DNA of 64,000 nt from Piliocolobus tephrosceles (GCF_002776525.5 NC_045436.1:7231918-7295917); one strand, 5' to 3'. Counted from the first letter of the stretch, positions 22,619 through 34,330 are shown. Notes: generated by a model not told the origin, from the letters alone. Numbers and translations are program-made.

Positions 22619-22803
22619 AAGCATAGTGTGATGGAAAGTGTTTGGTCTTTGAAGTCAGATAGGCTGAATTTTATGTTTTGGCAACTATCATGGTATGACT
22701 TTCGGTTAATCACCTAACTAACCTCTCCAAGTCTCTGGATCCTAATCTGTAAAATTGGAAATAATGTGCATCCAAGAGCATGGTTGTGAGGATTAAATTT
22801 ATG
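22619..22803 (+). mobile_element. MIR SINE
   Basis: Full MIR order: gcatagtgtgatggaaagtg, ttggtctttgaagtcagata, gttaatcacctaactaacc, ctaatctgtaaaattggaaa and ggttgtgaggattaaattta. Confidence 0.85.
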
Positions 22804-23102
22804 TCTGGAGCCAGCAGCTGCTATAGCTTCCATTTTTGTTAATTTTTAAGATCACAGTTTTAATAGACTATGGAGTCCACTTTGTGGACTACCCCATGGG
22901 CAATTCTTTCATAAATTTCCTGACTACTAAATTTGTTCCTTACCCAAGGCAGAGGCAGGGTGGAGTGCTGCACCCTGGAGTAAGGATTTGGCAGGTATAG
23001 AGGCTAAACTCATGGACACCAGGGCCTCCCTGTGTGACTATGAAAATTACTGTGCACCTCCTGGGTCTTCGTTTCCTCACATGAAATTTTATTCCCTCTG
23101 GT

Positions 23103-23424
23103 TTCTTTTTTTTTTTTTTTTTGAGACAGGGTCTCACTGTGTCACCAAAGCTGGAGTGCAGTGGTGTGATCTTGGCTTCCCACAACTTCCACTTCTTGGG
23201 TTCAAGAGATCCTTCCACCTCAGCCTCCTGTATAGCTGGGACCATACCACAGGTGCGTGCCACCAGGCCTAGCTAGTTTTCTTTTCTTCTCTGTTTTTCT
23301 TTTCTTTTTTTTTTTTTCGTAGGGACAGGGTTTTACTATGTCTCAAACTCCAGGGGGCAAGGGATCCATCCACCTTGGCCTCCCAAAGTGCTAGGATTAC
23401 AGGTATGAGCCACTGTGCCTGGCC
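23103..23424 (-). mobile_element. AluJ/S element with expanded internal T-rich linker
   Basis: An antisense Alu whose middle A-rich linker appears as a ~45-bp pyrimidine run (23278-23320). The target duplication ccctctggt is present (23094-23102 and 23425-23433). Confidence 0.92.
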
Positions 23425-23498
23425 CCCTCTGGTCTTAAAAAGCAATGACTCTGAGTTTGGATTTACAAATACTTGTTTGGTTTTAAAAGAAGTCAGTC

Positions 23499-23794
23499 AG
23501 GTCGGGTGTGACGTCTCAAGTCTGTAATCCCAGTACTTTGAGAGACCGAGACAGGAGGATCACTTGAGCCCAGGAGTTTGAGACCAACTCTGGCAACATA
23601 GCAAAACTCTGCCTCTACAAAAAATAAAAAAATATAGGCATGGTGGTGCACAACTGTAGCCACAGCTGCTTGAGAGGCTGAGGTGGAAGGATTGCTTGAG
23701 CCTGGGAGGTGGTGGATACAGTGAGCCGTGGTCATGCCACTGTACTCTGGCCTGAGTGACAGAGACAGACTCTGATTCAAAAAACAAAAAAAAA
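23499..23794 (+). mobile_element. AluJ-type element
   Basis: A sense Alu, strongly diverged, with both arms and an A-tail. The target duplication is unclear. Confidence 0.9.
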
Positions 23795-24589
23795 TTCATC
23801 AGTGTGGAGGTATATTATCCCATCATTCTGAATGAATTAAAAGATGGTATACTGGTTCTCAGTGCAAGATTTTTGACGTTTCACCAATTTGAAATGATAA
23901 CCCATTCAAGTATTTGGCAAAATAATTAATTGTACAATCTGACTTTTGCTTTCTTTTTTTTTTTGACTTTTTTTTTTTTTTTTTGTGAGCATGTTCTTCG
24001 TCCTTTTTTCCAAATAAACTTAAGCAACGATTGTCTCTTAAAAGACTGGTCTTTAACCGTAAAAAGAGGATGACTGCGTCCAAGTTATAGGAAAAGTGAT
24101 GAATAACAGAGATAATGGCAAGAAGCGATATGAAAGGGACTGCATGAACTGTCAGATTTCTAGCTCTTTTTTTTCCTATGGAAAATTCTTCCCTCTTAAC
24201 TGGTTATATTCCTTTGTAGTATGTTATGATACATATGAGGAAAGTAAATATCTTATAGAATATTTATATGATATTATAAAAGAAAGTAATAAAGTAAAAT
24301 GTATTGTTTCTATTCTCTTCAATTATTCCATTTATCTCTCATTATAATAATTGTTTTTAAATAAGAAAATAAGGAGAGTTGACTCAAATCTTACCCCTTC
24401 CAAACCAGGTAGGCTGTAAGTGATATATATAGAAAATCTTCAACCAGGAAACAAACAGTAATAAAAGACATCAGAAATCTATACTCTTACTTACACAAAC
24501 AGCTTCAAATTGCCCAGAGCTGCTTCTTGGGGAATAACATTTGCTCTAACTTTTAATACTTAACGGAGAAGGTAGATTATTCCATCACG
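23795..24589. other. Unassigned sequence
   Basis: AT-rich, with T-runs at 23953-23964 and 23969-23983. The frames at 23859-24083 and 24096-24347 are probably chance. Confidence 0.4.
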
Positions 24590-24637
24590 TTATGACATGT
24601 CATGTTATATTATGCTATATTATGCTATGTCATATTA
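24590..24637. repeat. Degenerate tandem repeat (ttatgctata)n
   Basis: A run of related units: atgacatgtcatg, ttatattatgctatattatg and ctatgtcatatta. Confidence 0.7.
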
Positions 24638-24944
24638 CAATACAGCAATTCTTTTCTCTTCTCAGTAGCCACTAATTTACTATGAGAACAGGGAATGGAA
24701 GGTTTCCCCTGCCCATCACATTATGCACAAAGGAACCTTCAATGTTCCAAGAAAGGTTATAACTGACTAACATAACCGAGGACAAAGCAGAAATAATTAC
24801 TTGGTTAAACGTAAAAGCAGAAAGGACAAACAGTGAGTCTTGATCAGAAGTACAGGCTTGGTGGCGACAACATTTTCCCTTTGGTCTATGAACTGTGCCT
24901 GGACTGGAAGTGGAGGTCTCAATTAAGCATTACTTAACATCCGC
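24638..24944. other. Unassigned sequence
   Basis: No signature is identified. Confidence 0.35.
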
Positions 24945-24955
24945 CTACTCAACAG

Positions 24956-25017
24956 CAAAAAAACAAAAAACAACAACAACAAAAAACACACAAAAAAACA
25001 AAGAAACAAAAAAACGA
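24956..25017. repeat. A-rich (aaac)n low-complexity tract
   Basis: A tract composed of A-runs separated by single C or G, lying at the left end of the L1 fragment. Confidence 0.85.
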
Positions 25018-25469
25018 AACCTGCCAACTTATCCAATCTAAAAATGATCAAACGGCCTGAACAAACATTTCTCAAGAGAGACAGATGGCCAACATGTATA
25101 TAAAAAAATGAAAATACAAATGAAAACCCCGAAGAGATCATCTCACCCATGAGAATGGCTGTTACCAAAAAGACAAAAAACAACAAATTCTGGCAAGGAT
25201 GTGAAGACAGGGAAATGCTCACACACTGTTGGTGGAATGTAAAGTAGTACAGCCGTTATGGAAAACAGTAGGAAGGTTCCTCAAAAACCTAAAAATAGAA
25301 CTACCATATGATCCAGAAATCCCTCTGCTGGATATCCAAAAGGAGTCAGTATGTCAGAGGTATCTGCACTCCCACGTTTACTGCAGAATTATTCACCAGA
25401 GCCAAGATTTGGAATCAACCTAATTGTCCATCAACAGAGAAATGGATAAAGAAAATGTGGTATACACCA

Positions 25470-25562
25470 TGGCATATGTAAATCTATGTAACAAAACTGC
25501 ATGTTCTACACATGTATCCCAGAACTTAAAGTAAAATTTAAAACAAATAAATTTTTAAAAAA
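25470..25562 (+). mobile_element. Very short primate L1 (L1P) 3' tail insertion
   Basis: The L1P terminus (tgtaacaaaactgcatgttc, tacacatgtatcccagaact, taaagtaaaatt) plus an A-rich tail interrupts the older L1 exactly between gtggtatacaccatgg and its second copy gtggtatatatacacagtgg. The repeated host segment (gaaaatgtggtata at 25451-25464; gaaaggaacgtggtata at 25563-25579) is the expected target duplication. Less than 100 bp of L1 was copied. Confidence 0.75.
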
Positions 25563-26092
25563 GAAAGGAACGTGGTATATATACACAGTGGAATATAAAT
25601 CAGCCATAAGAATGATATTTGCAACAACGTGGATGGAGATGGAGGTCATTGTGTGAAATGAAATAAGCCATGCACAAGAAGACACATAGCTCATATTCTC
25701 ATTCACACGTGGGAGTGAAAAAAGTGGATCTCATGGAGGTAGAGGGGAGAATGGCAGTTTCCACTGGCTGCAAAGGGAAAGCGGGAGGAAAAGATCAAGC
25801 TAATTTGGTTGATGGATATGAAAATACAGTTAGATAGGATTAAGTTCTATATTTGATAGTACAATGGGGAAATAATAGTTAATAATAATTTACTGTATAT
25901 TCCAAAATAGCTAGACGAGAAGAATTATAATGTTCCCAACACGAAGAAAAAAATTAATGTATAAGGTGCTGGATATCCCAATTATCCTGATTAGATCATT
26001 TACACATTGTACACATGCATCAAAATATCACATGTACTTAAAAATATGTACAACTCTATCAATAAAAAATATTCAAATTTTTTTCTCTTTCT

Positions 26093-27799
26093 ATATAAAA
26101 TATTCCTAGCCACTAGTTCTTAATAGCCAATCCGAGTTAGAACTTCGTATGAGTCTCTTTTCTGAATGGTTTTTCTAGAGAGTCAATTAACTATTTTCTC
26201 TTTGATCTAGGTCACTTGTAAGAAAAATTCGTTTGTGAACATGGGAAGAGAATCCTGACTCTAACGAATCAGGGAAAAACAAGGAAAAAATTAAATTGTC
26301 ATGGACTATAACATTCCTGGTTAAGAATTAAATAATAATTGCTTAGAAAAATAAACCATATGCTGAATTTTTTAAAAAAATATCCTACCGAGGCAGCAAC
26401 ATTCAGGATACTTTTAAAGTCCATTAAAAATAGGGAATTATTTAAAAATAAGTGAATGCATTAAAAATACTTTATACTTTTCATTAAATTACAAAGAAGT
26501 GACTCTCATGCTTTTAATTTCAAGCCCATTTTATCTTAGCGACCCCCCATTTGCTACCCAACCTGTATGACTTGGCACTGGCATTTATCTCCCTGCTGGA
26601 GATTGCGGCCTTCTGCAGCCAACCTGTGGAGACAGTTATCTCTTAATTAAAACTCTACATGCAAATATAGCAGTATGAAAAAGCATTGTTCCAAAAGCAC
26701 ATACAAAGCACGATAATTTATAACTGTACAATCCTTCTCATCTAATGTTTTAGTACCAAAGACAACTACTAAAGTCAGTGTGAAACTTCCCTCAGGAAAA
26801 GTCTACATAGCCAAATCTTGATAAATGTATGAAAGCATAAGATGGGATAGATCTTCCTATCATCAGGTCGCTTCTCTGAAGAAGAATGGTGACGTGTTTC
26901 CCTGTAAAGATAACACTTTGAAATATGTGAAACATTCTACAGAGAGCATGACACTTCCTTTCATCACTGATCATGACCCATTTAACCTTGAATTGTGAAA
27001 TATATTTTCTAAGTTTTAGATACTTCAAGGGCTAATGAACTGTCATTACCCTTCTGATGCAAATCTGAAATAAAAAATGAAAGCTACCTTTAACACGCTC
27101 CTGAATAAAGTTATTATTTATGTACAGAAGGAGCACATCAGTCTGACATATATTTGAACTTGGAGATTTTCTATTATTCCCAAGAAAGCTAAGAGCAAAA
27201 AAATTCCATAAAGCTGCAACGGCAAGGGAATTCACCTGGTTATCAATTACCATTAGAAAAAATAATTAGAACTATGGCCCATGAGAGAAGGAAAGAGCTG
27301 ATGTATGAATTTCATATGGTACTATAATTATTTTTCTTTTAAGCCATTTTGTTATAAAAATAATAAATCACAAACTCGCTAGAAGATACAAGCCTATACT
27401 AACTTGTCCAGAACTAATTTATGAAGAAGGAAATTTACTTCTAGGGAAAAGAGTTTATGTTTATTTTGAAATGCCAACATCTGTTGTACCATAAAAGCAG
27501 CAGCCAAACTGTCACGCCGGTTCTTACACTTAGCAGGAATAATTTAATGCACAACTCTTTTGTATCTGCTTTTGAAAACGCTAATATGTGAAGCGAGATA
27601 CTTTCAGTGCAATTCAGTAACGAATGCTCAAAACTTACTAATATATATTCTGAAACCAAGGCAATATGAAATCTTTTAAGTTAAGATCAAACACCCTAAA
27701 TGCATACACATCTATGGGCTTGTCTGATGCCAAGGATTGTATTTGCCTGTGGTGGAAATGAACCTGCTAATCCAGAGACTAGATTTACTATTGACTGAC
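26093..27799. other. Repeat-poor interval, no gene recognised
   Basis: About 1.7 kb without a recognisable transposon. The segment 26520-26700 is richer in non-AT sequence and contains an exact octamer atgcaaat (26659-26666) beside taattaaa. The antisense frames (26792-27028, 27032-27253, 27441-27659) show no domain. Confidence 0.45.
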
Positions 27800-28010
27800 T
27801 ACTTTCTTAATTTTGTTTTCAGATCGCTTGTTGCTACAACGTAGAAACACAATTGATTTTTTTATACTGGTCTTGTATCTTATGACCTTGCTCAACCAGA
27901 AATTATTTTTAAAGATTCCTTAGGATTTTCTAAGACAAGATCATGTAGTCTGCAAACGAAGACAATTTTAGTTCTTCCTATCTGTATCTTTCTTTTCCTT
28001 CAAATTTCAT
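27800..28010 (-). mobile_element. L1 LINE ORF2 fragment, antisense
   Basis: The reversed ORF2 text is clear: gtagaaacacaattgattt, ggtcttgtatcttatgacc, aagatcatgtagtctgcaaa and gacaattttagttcttcc. Confidence 0.8.
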
Positions 28011-28405
28011 TTTAAAAAATTATCTCTAAAGCAACTATTTGCTTAATTCTATACACACCTGTTAATAATTGCTAGCATTAACAGCCAACATTAACTATAT
28101 CTAGCATCCCCTGCCCACCTATACCTCTTCAATACATTTTAGAAAAAAAATTACAAACAATCCTATAAACATTGGAATATAGAGGTTTTTTCCCAAATAC
28201 AACAACTGTATAAACATAAGTAGTCACCAATGTTTAGAAATTTGCTTAGAAATTATGAAATATAGAAATCTTTTTTTCCCAAATAAAACTATCCATAAAA
28301 ATGTAAAATTTCAGGCCCTGTTGAGTTTTCTTTTCTGTTCAGTACTTTCTTTTATGTAATACTATAAGTCATCTTTTAATTTTTCTTGTAAAGATTTTTG
28401 AAGAG
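28011..28405. other. Unassigned AT-rich sequence
   Basis: Nothing is recognised. Confidence 0.4.
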
Positions 28406-28560
28406 ATGTACTGTGCTACAGCAGAGAGAGCACAGGTCTTGGCAACAAATAGAAGTGGAATTCTCAGAAAGACATGGGATTGGATTTCAGCTCCTCAACT
28501 TAACAAATGTAACATCCCAGGCAAACATTTTAAGCTTTCCTGGGGTTTCTTTCTCTTGCC
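28406..28560 (+). mobile_element. Probable MIR SINE, diverged
   Basis: A MIR-like order: gagagagcacaggtcttgg, gggattggatttcagctcc, tcaacttaacaaatg and 'cccaggcaaacattttaagc'. The frames 28398-28586 and 28406-28678 translate this relic. Confidence 0.5.
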
Positions 28561-28940
28561 CCTACAAATGTTTCTTGACATACTGAAACAAACTGTGGAG
28601 AGGGAAAGAAAAATTTCTACCTTAAAAATAACTGAACAGAAGTATATGAAAATATTAACAATGCTTATTTCTGAGTAGTGGGATGTGAGTTTTGTTTTCT
28701 ATCTTGTTTTTCAAATTCTTCTCTTTCCAACAGAAATATATACGAACCACATACATAATCATAACTGTTTAATACCCACATTTAAAAGTTTTTAAAAGCA
28801 GGTGAAATTGATTTGCATAATGCAATTTAATATATCAAAAATAATAATTTCAGCATGGAATCAACACACAACAATAACTGACATATTTTACATTTTGGGG
28901 GAGCACTAAAGCTTCAAAATGCAGAGTTTATTTCACACTT
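28561..28940. other. Unassigned AT-rich sequence
   Basis: No signature is found. Confidence 0.35.
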
Positions 28941-29021
28941 GCAGTTCATCTCAATTCAGCCTGGCCACTATGCAAGTGCTTGATTGCCGCATTGGCTACT
29001 GGTTACCACACTGGACAGTGT
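28941..29021 (+). mobile_element. hAT-type MER element fragment
   Basis: The terminal block tgcaagtgcttgattgccgc, attggctactggttaccac and actggacagtg matches the end of a common hAT MITE (caagtgctcaatagccac...ggctaccatattggacag). Confidence 0.6.
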
Positions 29022-29170
29022 AATGGGTGGACTGGGAAGGAACTTGGGTAAGTTTCAACATTTTACTGAGTCTTAGTTTTGGTCATAAAACCTGCAGTGA
29101 GAATTAGAAACAACGTCCACTATAATGCCCAGTACATTGCTGGTACTAAATAAGTAAGTTATTATTAGTT
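29022..29170 (+). mobile_element. MIR SINE 3' half
   Basis: gggtaagtttcaacatttta, ctgagtcttagttttggtc, taatgcccagtacattgctg and tactaaataagtaag follow MIR order. Confidence 0.6.
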
Positions 29171-29227
29171 GTTTTCCTTAATAGGTTTGGGATTCTCATG
29201 TACTCTCTGATTTTATTCTCTGTGTAG

Positions 29228-29843
29228 CTATATTAGTGTTCCATTGCTAAGTAACAAATTATCACTTAATCTTAGCCAGTTAGAACAACAAATGTATTAT
29301 CTTACAGTTTCCAGGGGTCAGGATGGTCCAGGTCTGAGTTACTGGTCCTCTATTCAGGATCTTACCAGGTTGAAATCAAGGTGTCAGCCGAGCTGCTGTC
29401 TCTTCTAGAGCTTGGGGGTTTCCTTCTAATTCATCCAGGTCGTTGGCAGAACTCAGTTCCTTACAGCTATGGGACTGAGGCCCTCAGGCCCTAGACGCCT
29501 TCTCTCTCCAACAGCAGCTTCATAACCCAGCAGTTTTCTCTTTTTTTTTTTTTCTTTTTTTTAGGCTAATTGGAGAGCATCTGCTGCTGCTTCTTATCTT
29601 TTTTAAGGGCTCTTTCAATTAGGTCTGGCCCACCCAAGATGATCTCCCACTAGATTAATGCAGAGTCAACTGATTAGGGATCTTAAAAATGCTTACAAAC
29701 CCCTTTCCCATATAACATAAGACACTCACCGGAGTGATAGTCCATCATATTCACAGATCCCACTCACAGTCACAGATTCATGCACAACGGGCACACCCAG
29801 GGGTGGGAATCTCGGGGGCCATCTGGGAATTCTGCCTAACACA
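29228..29843 (-). mobile_element. MaLR LTR (MLT1 type), antisense
   Basis: The reversed MLT1 order is preserved: ttccattgctaagtaacaaa, attatcttacagtttccagg, aaatcaaggtgtcagccgag, cagagtcaactgattaggga, and an end with ggggccatctgggaattctg and cctaacaca. A T-rich run (29540-29562) interrupts it. No internal MaLR sequence adjoins. Confidence 0.75.
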
Positions 29844-29913
29844 CTCACCTTCTATTATACTACCTGGTGTTTCCTGATGATTTGAGTGTTTCTAGAGTGT
29901 ACCTGATTCCAGT

Positions 29914-30216
29914 ATGATTCCCAAAGACTTTTATTACTATGAGGCCCCAGGCACCATGAACACAGTAGACTCCTACGAATATGAACTGAAGGCTTCCAAG
30001 GCTTCAGAAACAAAAAGAACAAGAAAAAGAAAAGGGAAGGAAAAAGATCAAGAAAAAGAGGATCTAGGGTGTCTTCATCAAGTAGTGGTGTTGGTGAAGC
30101 AAGCAGAGGCAGCACTGCTTGGACATGTAGGGGACTACTTGTATTTATTTCCAGGTAGATTAACATGTGGTTTCTCTCATGGTTCTATACTTCTACGTTT
30201 GTTTTATACGCATTAG
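29914..30216 (+). other. Unexplained 100-codon open frame
   Basis: The frame starts with ATG at 29914 and encodes a Tyr-rich start (FYYYEAPG), then a Lys/Arg/Glu-rich stretch from about residue 29 to 50 (KRTRKRKGKEK), then a hydrophobic-neutral C-terminal half. No family is recognised. It does not fall in a repeat that I can name, although it begins 70 bp after a MaLR LTR. First codon positions are purine-rich, which is weak evidence for coding descent. Simple A/G-rich composition in the middle could create the same effect. Confidence 0.12.
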
Positions 30217-30857
30217 TAGAATTATAGCTTTTTCAGTGTACTATGAATATTTGCAACACATTACTTTGAAATAATTGAAGATGAAGGTTAAGTATAGGTA
30301 TGCAAATAAGGTATAAAAACTGGCTAAACTTCAATCACTTCTCCTAGAACCATACAATGTTGACTATTATCTATTATCTTATATTGAACTTTGTTTTTTT
30401 AAACCAAATAACAGACTACAGAAAAGAGGCCAAAGAGCCTGTTGAATTCCAATGCTACCGTGAAGCTCTGAGACTACAATCTTGACACTTCAGAAACCTT
30501 TTCCCTACTTTTAAATTATGGTTCTGGTCATTTCCATAAGCGTGTCCAACTTATGTTTTTTATATTCTTCTTGGCAGGGTTTGGATGTATCTTTGCTTCT
30601 GGCTCCACGGTAAAAGTGAGGAAAGAAGTTCTTTTAAAATGCAGAGTTTCTATTCCTTCATCTTTTTTTCTGTTAAAAATCTAAGAATCAGTCACAGGCC
30701 TCATATTTTATAATCCAATAGGAATTACCTGCCTTGAAATTCCTTTTTTGTTTTCTTATATAAAATGCACTCATTCTTCCTACTCCAAAGAGGATGTACC
30801 CCAGAGAAAACATGGACAACTCTCTGGTTTTTTTCATGTGATATACAGTAATCCTAC
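30217..30857. other. Unassigned sequence
   Basis: No signature is found. Confidence 0.4.
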
Positions 30858-31156
30858 TTTTTTTTTTTTTTTTTTTTGAGATTGAGTTTTGCTCTGTTGC
30901 CCAGACTGGAGTGCAGTGGCATGATCTCAGCTCACTGCAAACTCTGCCTCCTGGGCTCAAGCTATTCTGTCTCAGCCTCCCATGTAGTTGGGACTACTGG
31001 TGTGTGCCATCACGCCCAGCTAAATTTTGTATTTTTAGTGGAGATGGAGTTTCATCATGTTGGACAGACTGGTCTAAAACTCCTGACCTCAAGTGATCCA
31101 CTCGCCTTGGCCTCCCAAAGTGCTAGGATTACAGGCATGAGCCATTATGCCTGGCC
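30858..31156 (-). mobile_element. AluS-type element
   Basis: A full-length antisense Alu with poly-T at the left. No clear target duplication is visible. Confidence 0.9.
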
Positions 31157-31439
31157 TTACAGAACATTTTTCATCTGCTTACATGTTACAGACTCTATGA
31201 AATAATGGGAAACTACAGCCAACTCTAAAAAAAATTCATAACTTTGAAAAAGAACCCTAATAAAAAGTGTTCGGCTGTGAGGTAGGGAACTAATAAAGGC
31301 GTTATAAAAGTACCTTTGGGATTTAGCCAAAGCACCCTGGAACTTTCTGTTTTAAGCAAATCTGAGAGTAGTACTTTCAACAGATGTAACCATGATGATC
31401 CAATACTACCAACTTATGTTTATACATCTGTTGACTTTT
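31157..31439. other. Unassigned sequence
   Basis: Nothing is recognised. Confidence 0.35.
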
Positions 31440-31600
31440 TAAAGGATTTCGACACTCATTACCACACTGAATAGTAATCACAAGCCTGTGAGATAGGAAG
31501 TAGAGGTATTTTCCATTCAATTTAAAGATGAGATTGACTTGTTTGATGTTTTGCAGAATGAATAGTTCCTAACTCACAGTCCAGTGCTATTTCTACTCAC
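31440..31600 (-). mobile_element. MIR SINE, diverged
   Basis: Reversed MIR blocks: agcctgtgagataggaagta, tttccattcaatttaaagat and gagattgacttg, then 'actcacagtccagtgc'. Confidence 0.5.
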
Positions 31601-32180
31601 TCACATTAATTCACTGTTGCATTCTCCCACAACAAATTATGTGGCGATTTTCAGTCAACTCTCTGCCTAGGGTCACAGCTGACCAATGATATGTTTAAAT
31701 TTGTGGTAAAATAGCATCATGTTAAGACTTTTGCATTGAAATGCTCTTCTCCTGGACTCAACAATAAACTTTTTGCTCTAGCATAACCGCACTACGACTT
31801 GAAATTGCAGATTAATGTAGGGTGAAAATGTGGTCATTATAGAGCTGCTTCTTAGAGCTGTGTGTGGAATCACAAAGTTTTCTAATGTAAAATGTGAAAA
31901 GTTTATGTAGCAGGTTCTATTTAAACCTTTTAAATGGGTATTAGACTTTTACTGTATCACAGATATCACAAACTCACAGAATTGTAAATAACTTACAGTA
32001 GTAATTTATTCCATTTCTCCCAGGTGACTTATTCTAAATCATCAAAAATATGTATTAAAATATGTATTTCAGAAGTCTCCTTACATTAAACCTCATCCCT
32101 CTGCTTAACGTGGTTTATATTCATTAAGTCTCTCCAAACTAATTTACACCTAAGAAATATTATATACAGTAATGAATAAA
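31601..32180. other. Unassigned AT-rich sequence
   Basis: No signature is found. Confidence 0.4.
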
Positions 32181-32258
32181 ATACATATTGTATACATATG
32201 TACATACATATATGTATTCATATATATATTCATATCTATATATACACACACACACACA
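32181..32258. repeat. (TA)n/(CATA)n and (CA)n microsatellite
   Basis: An alternating tatata/cata tract ends in (ca)8 (about 32243-32258). Confidence 0.9.
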
Positions 32259-33070
32259 TCAGACTACTTTTTTATCTTTCTAATCTAGGGCCATAGTCAT
32301 TAGATGATTCTTGCTATCAGTTTTTAGGCTGTCCATTTCTAAGCTGAATAACTGAAATGGCTGTAATCTTATTTTAATTGTTCCTACTGTTTTTCCACCT
32401 GTTTGTCACTCTCATCTACTTCCTCTCAAATTCTCTAAATTCCTTTTTCAAAAAAAATTCTGCAAACAATCATTCTGTCTTGAACATGCATCCTTGACAA
32501 ACCATCCTGTTCCAAAGTTTTCACTTGGATTTTTTCTGTGCCTCACTTAGTGACTGTCACCCAATCAATCTATTTTCCCTTTAAGACCAAACTCTCTGAA
32601 CAAGCAGTCTAACTTCTTTGCCTCAATTACTTCACTTCTAATTCATTTTTCCCACCCATTGCAACCTATTCCCCCCAGAACACTACCGAAACTGCTTTTT
32701 CACTTACCGTGAGTGACAGCTTAAATGATAAATCCAGTCGTACTAGTCTGGGTAAAAAATGATTGTGCATTATTGGCATTTGACACTGATTATTCCCTCT
32801 TCAAAATGTTCTCCTTTCTTGGTTTCTCAACATTACTTGACTGAGTCTACTATTAGGATGTACTATTCCTTCTCACTTTCTCTTGCTGCTTCCTCTCGCT
32901 CTGTAAGCTTTAAAAATTGTAAATGTTTGGTATTCTATGGAGCAATAATCTGGGCAATGTTCTTGATCTTCATCTCAGCCCCTAGAAAATGTCCCATAGC
33001 TTAAACTCACATCTGTATATTTATGACTTCTAAATCTCTTCGAGTCTGAGTTTTTTTTAATGCCCCAGAT

Positions 33071-33307
33071 CAGCGTTTTCCAAAGAGTGAGTTGTGACCT
33101 TTTAGTAGTTCATGAACTCAATTTAGTGGCTTACAGCACACATAAAAAATGAAACAAAATGAATGGCAGAGACAGAAGCTATCGGAATACGTCACACAAA
33201 GAAAGGGGTATTGTTCTGTGAAATATGAAATCGTATCTTCATATAGGGCCGGGTGTAAAATGGACTTGTTACTGTGTTTCATAGTCATAAAAGTTTGAAA
33301 ACCACTG
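33071..33307. mobile_element. hAT-type MITE inserted in the L2
   Basis: The ends are inverted repeats (cagcgttttccaaag; agtttgaaaaccactg). The body has gagttgtgaccttttagtag, tcatgaactcaatttagtg, and gtgtttcatagtcataaaa. At 237 bp it is non-coding. I do not assign a MER number. Confidence 0.75.
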
Positions 33308-33596
33308 TTCAGGACACATCTTCATAACTGCTCACTAGATATTTCTACATGGATGTCTTTCAGGTTCCAAAACCGAATTTATTATCTTTCCCCTTTGAAA
33401 CTTCTTTTTCCTAGTCTGTTTCCCCACAGTTAATACTGTCAAGCTAAAAATCTGTCAGTAGTCGTCTGCTCCTTCCATTTCCCTACTCTTCATATCCTAA
33501 CACCATCAAAAACCTGTAATTCTCCCTCCTACACATCTTTCAATGTTATTCCTCATCCCCATTTCCACTGCTTTCATTTAGGCCCACAATATTGAG

Positions 33597-34104
33597 TTTA
33601 AAAATATCGTGTACCAGTGGAAGCTTTGAGGCGTAGTAAGGCCAACAGAGCAGAAGATGACTGCCGCCGAAAATGCAGCTTGTTACTCACAGCTTCCCAA
33701 GAGGAAGGGGCATGCCGCCCCAACAGTGTCACAAAAAGAAGCATCAGGGTTCATTAGGAGGCAGAGGGAGAGAGGGGAAACCCTAAACAAGCCTTTATTG
33801 TGGTTTCCTTGAGAAGAAATGGGCAAAACAGACTAAAAATCATTAGAATTGGTAGTTTAAATATTTTCAATTGGCTGTGAGGCACAAGGGCTCTCTGTAC
33901 CCGGCCCTGGGGTGATCAGGGCAGGTGGATAATGGACCAGAGTGTGAAAGCCCACACTTTGGGAGATGGTTGAGGTGGAAAAGTGCACTCGTAGGCGAGT
34001 TATTTATTATCTTTAGAACTGGCAAACACTAGGAGGGGCAGTCCCTCCAGGGTCAGCAAGGCCCCAGATGTCACAGCAACAAAACACAGGAAATAAGAAA
34101 CGCA
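33597..34104 (-). mobile_element. Probable ERV LTR inserted in the L2, antisense
   Basis: A ~508-bp block interrupts the L2 where its text should be continuous (left aggcccacaat, right aggtcctccacc). On the reverse strand it has LTR-like layout: a TG start near tgtgacatctggggcc, a CAATAAAGGC poly(A) signal about two thirds through, and a CpG-bearing end. A clean target duplication was not found. The family is not recognised. Confidence 0.5.
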
Positions 34105-34330
34105 GGTCCTCCACCTCTGTCACCTGAATTATTGCAGTCATACTCTAATCCATCTCCCTATTACTCACTCTCTTACTACAAATTATCTTTCTAAAAGCCA
34201 GATTTAATCCCAGATCTATTTTTTAAAAACCTTACAAAATGAAACCCAAAGGGTTTTTTTTTTTTTCATTCAGGATCTTTAAATAGCTAGCCTATGTTCT
34301 TTTCCAGCCTCTTCTCCCATCTTGTTTGCA

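Larger units (their letters stand above)
24945..26092 (+). mobile_element. L1 LINE, ORF2 C-terminus and 3' UTR (old L1)
   Basis: This contains the end of the L1 ORF2 reading: gaacaaacatttctcaagag, a 'atctcacccatgagaatggc' block, cacactgttggtggaatgta and catatgatccagaaatccc. A 3' UTR and a terminal aataaaaaat follow. Several frame-breaking changes make it non-functional. A (caaa)n-rich tract (24956-25017) lies near its start. A separate short L1 tail is inserted at about 25470-25562. Confidence 0.88.
32480..34330 (+). mobile_element. L2 LINE, ORF2-to-3' fragment interrupted by two insertions
   Basis: The L2 ORF2 order is kept through three pieces. Piece 1 (about 32520-33070) includes ttggcatttgacactgatt, ttctcctttcttggtttctc and a 'tttatgacttctaaatctc' line. 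Piece 2 (about 33308-33592) includes gatatttctacatggatgtc and agtcgtctgctccttcc. Piece 3 (about 34105-34330) includes cacctgaattattgcagtca and ccatctccctattactcac. The pieces are separated by an hAT element and an LTR-like insert, both therefore younger than the L2. It is not translatable. Confidence 0.75.

Noticed and set aside
24923..25222. Antisense 99-codon frame rich in Phe/Leu, membrane-protein-like
   Set aside because: It is the reverse strand of an A-rich L1 segment.
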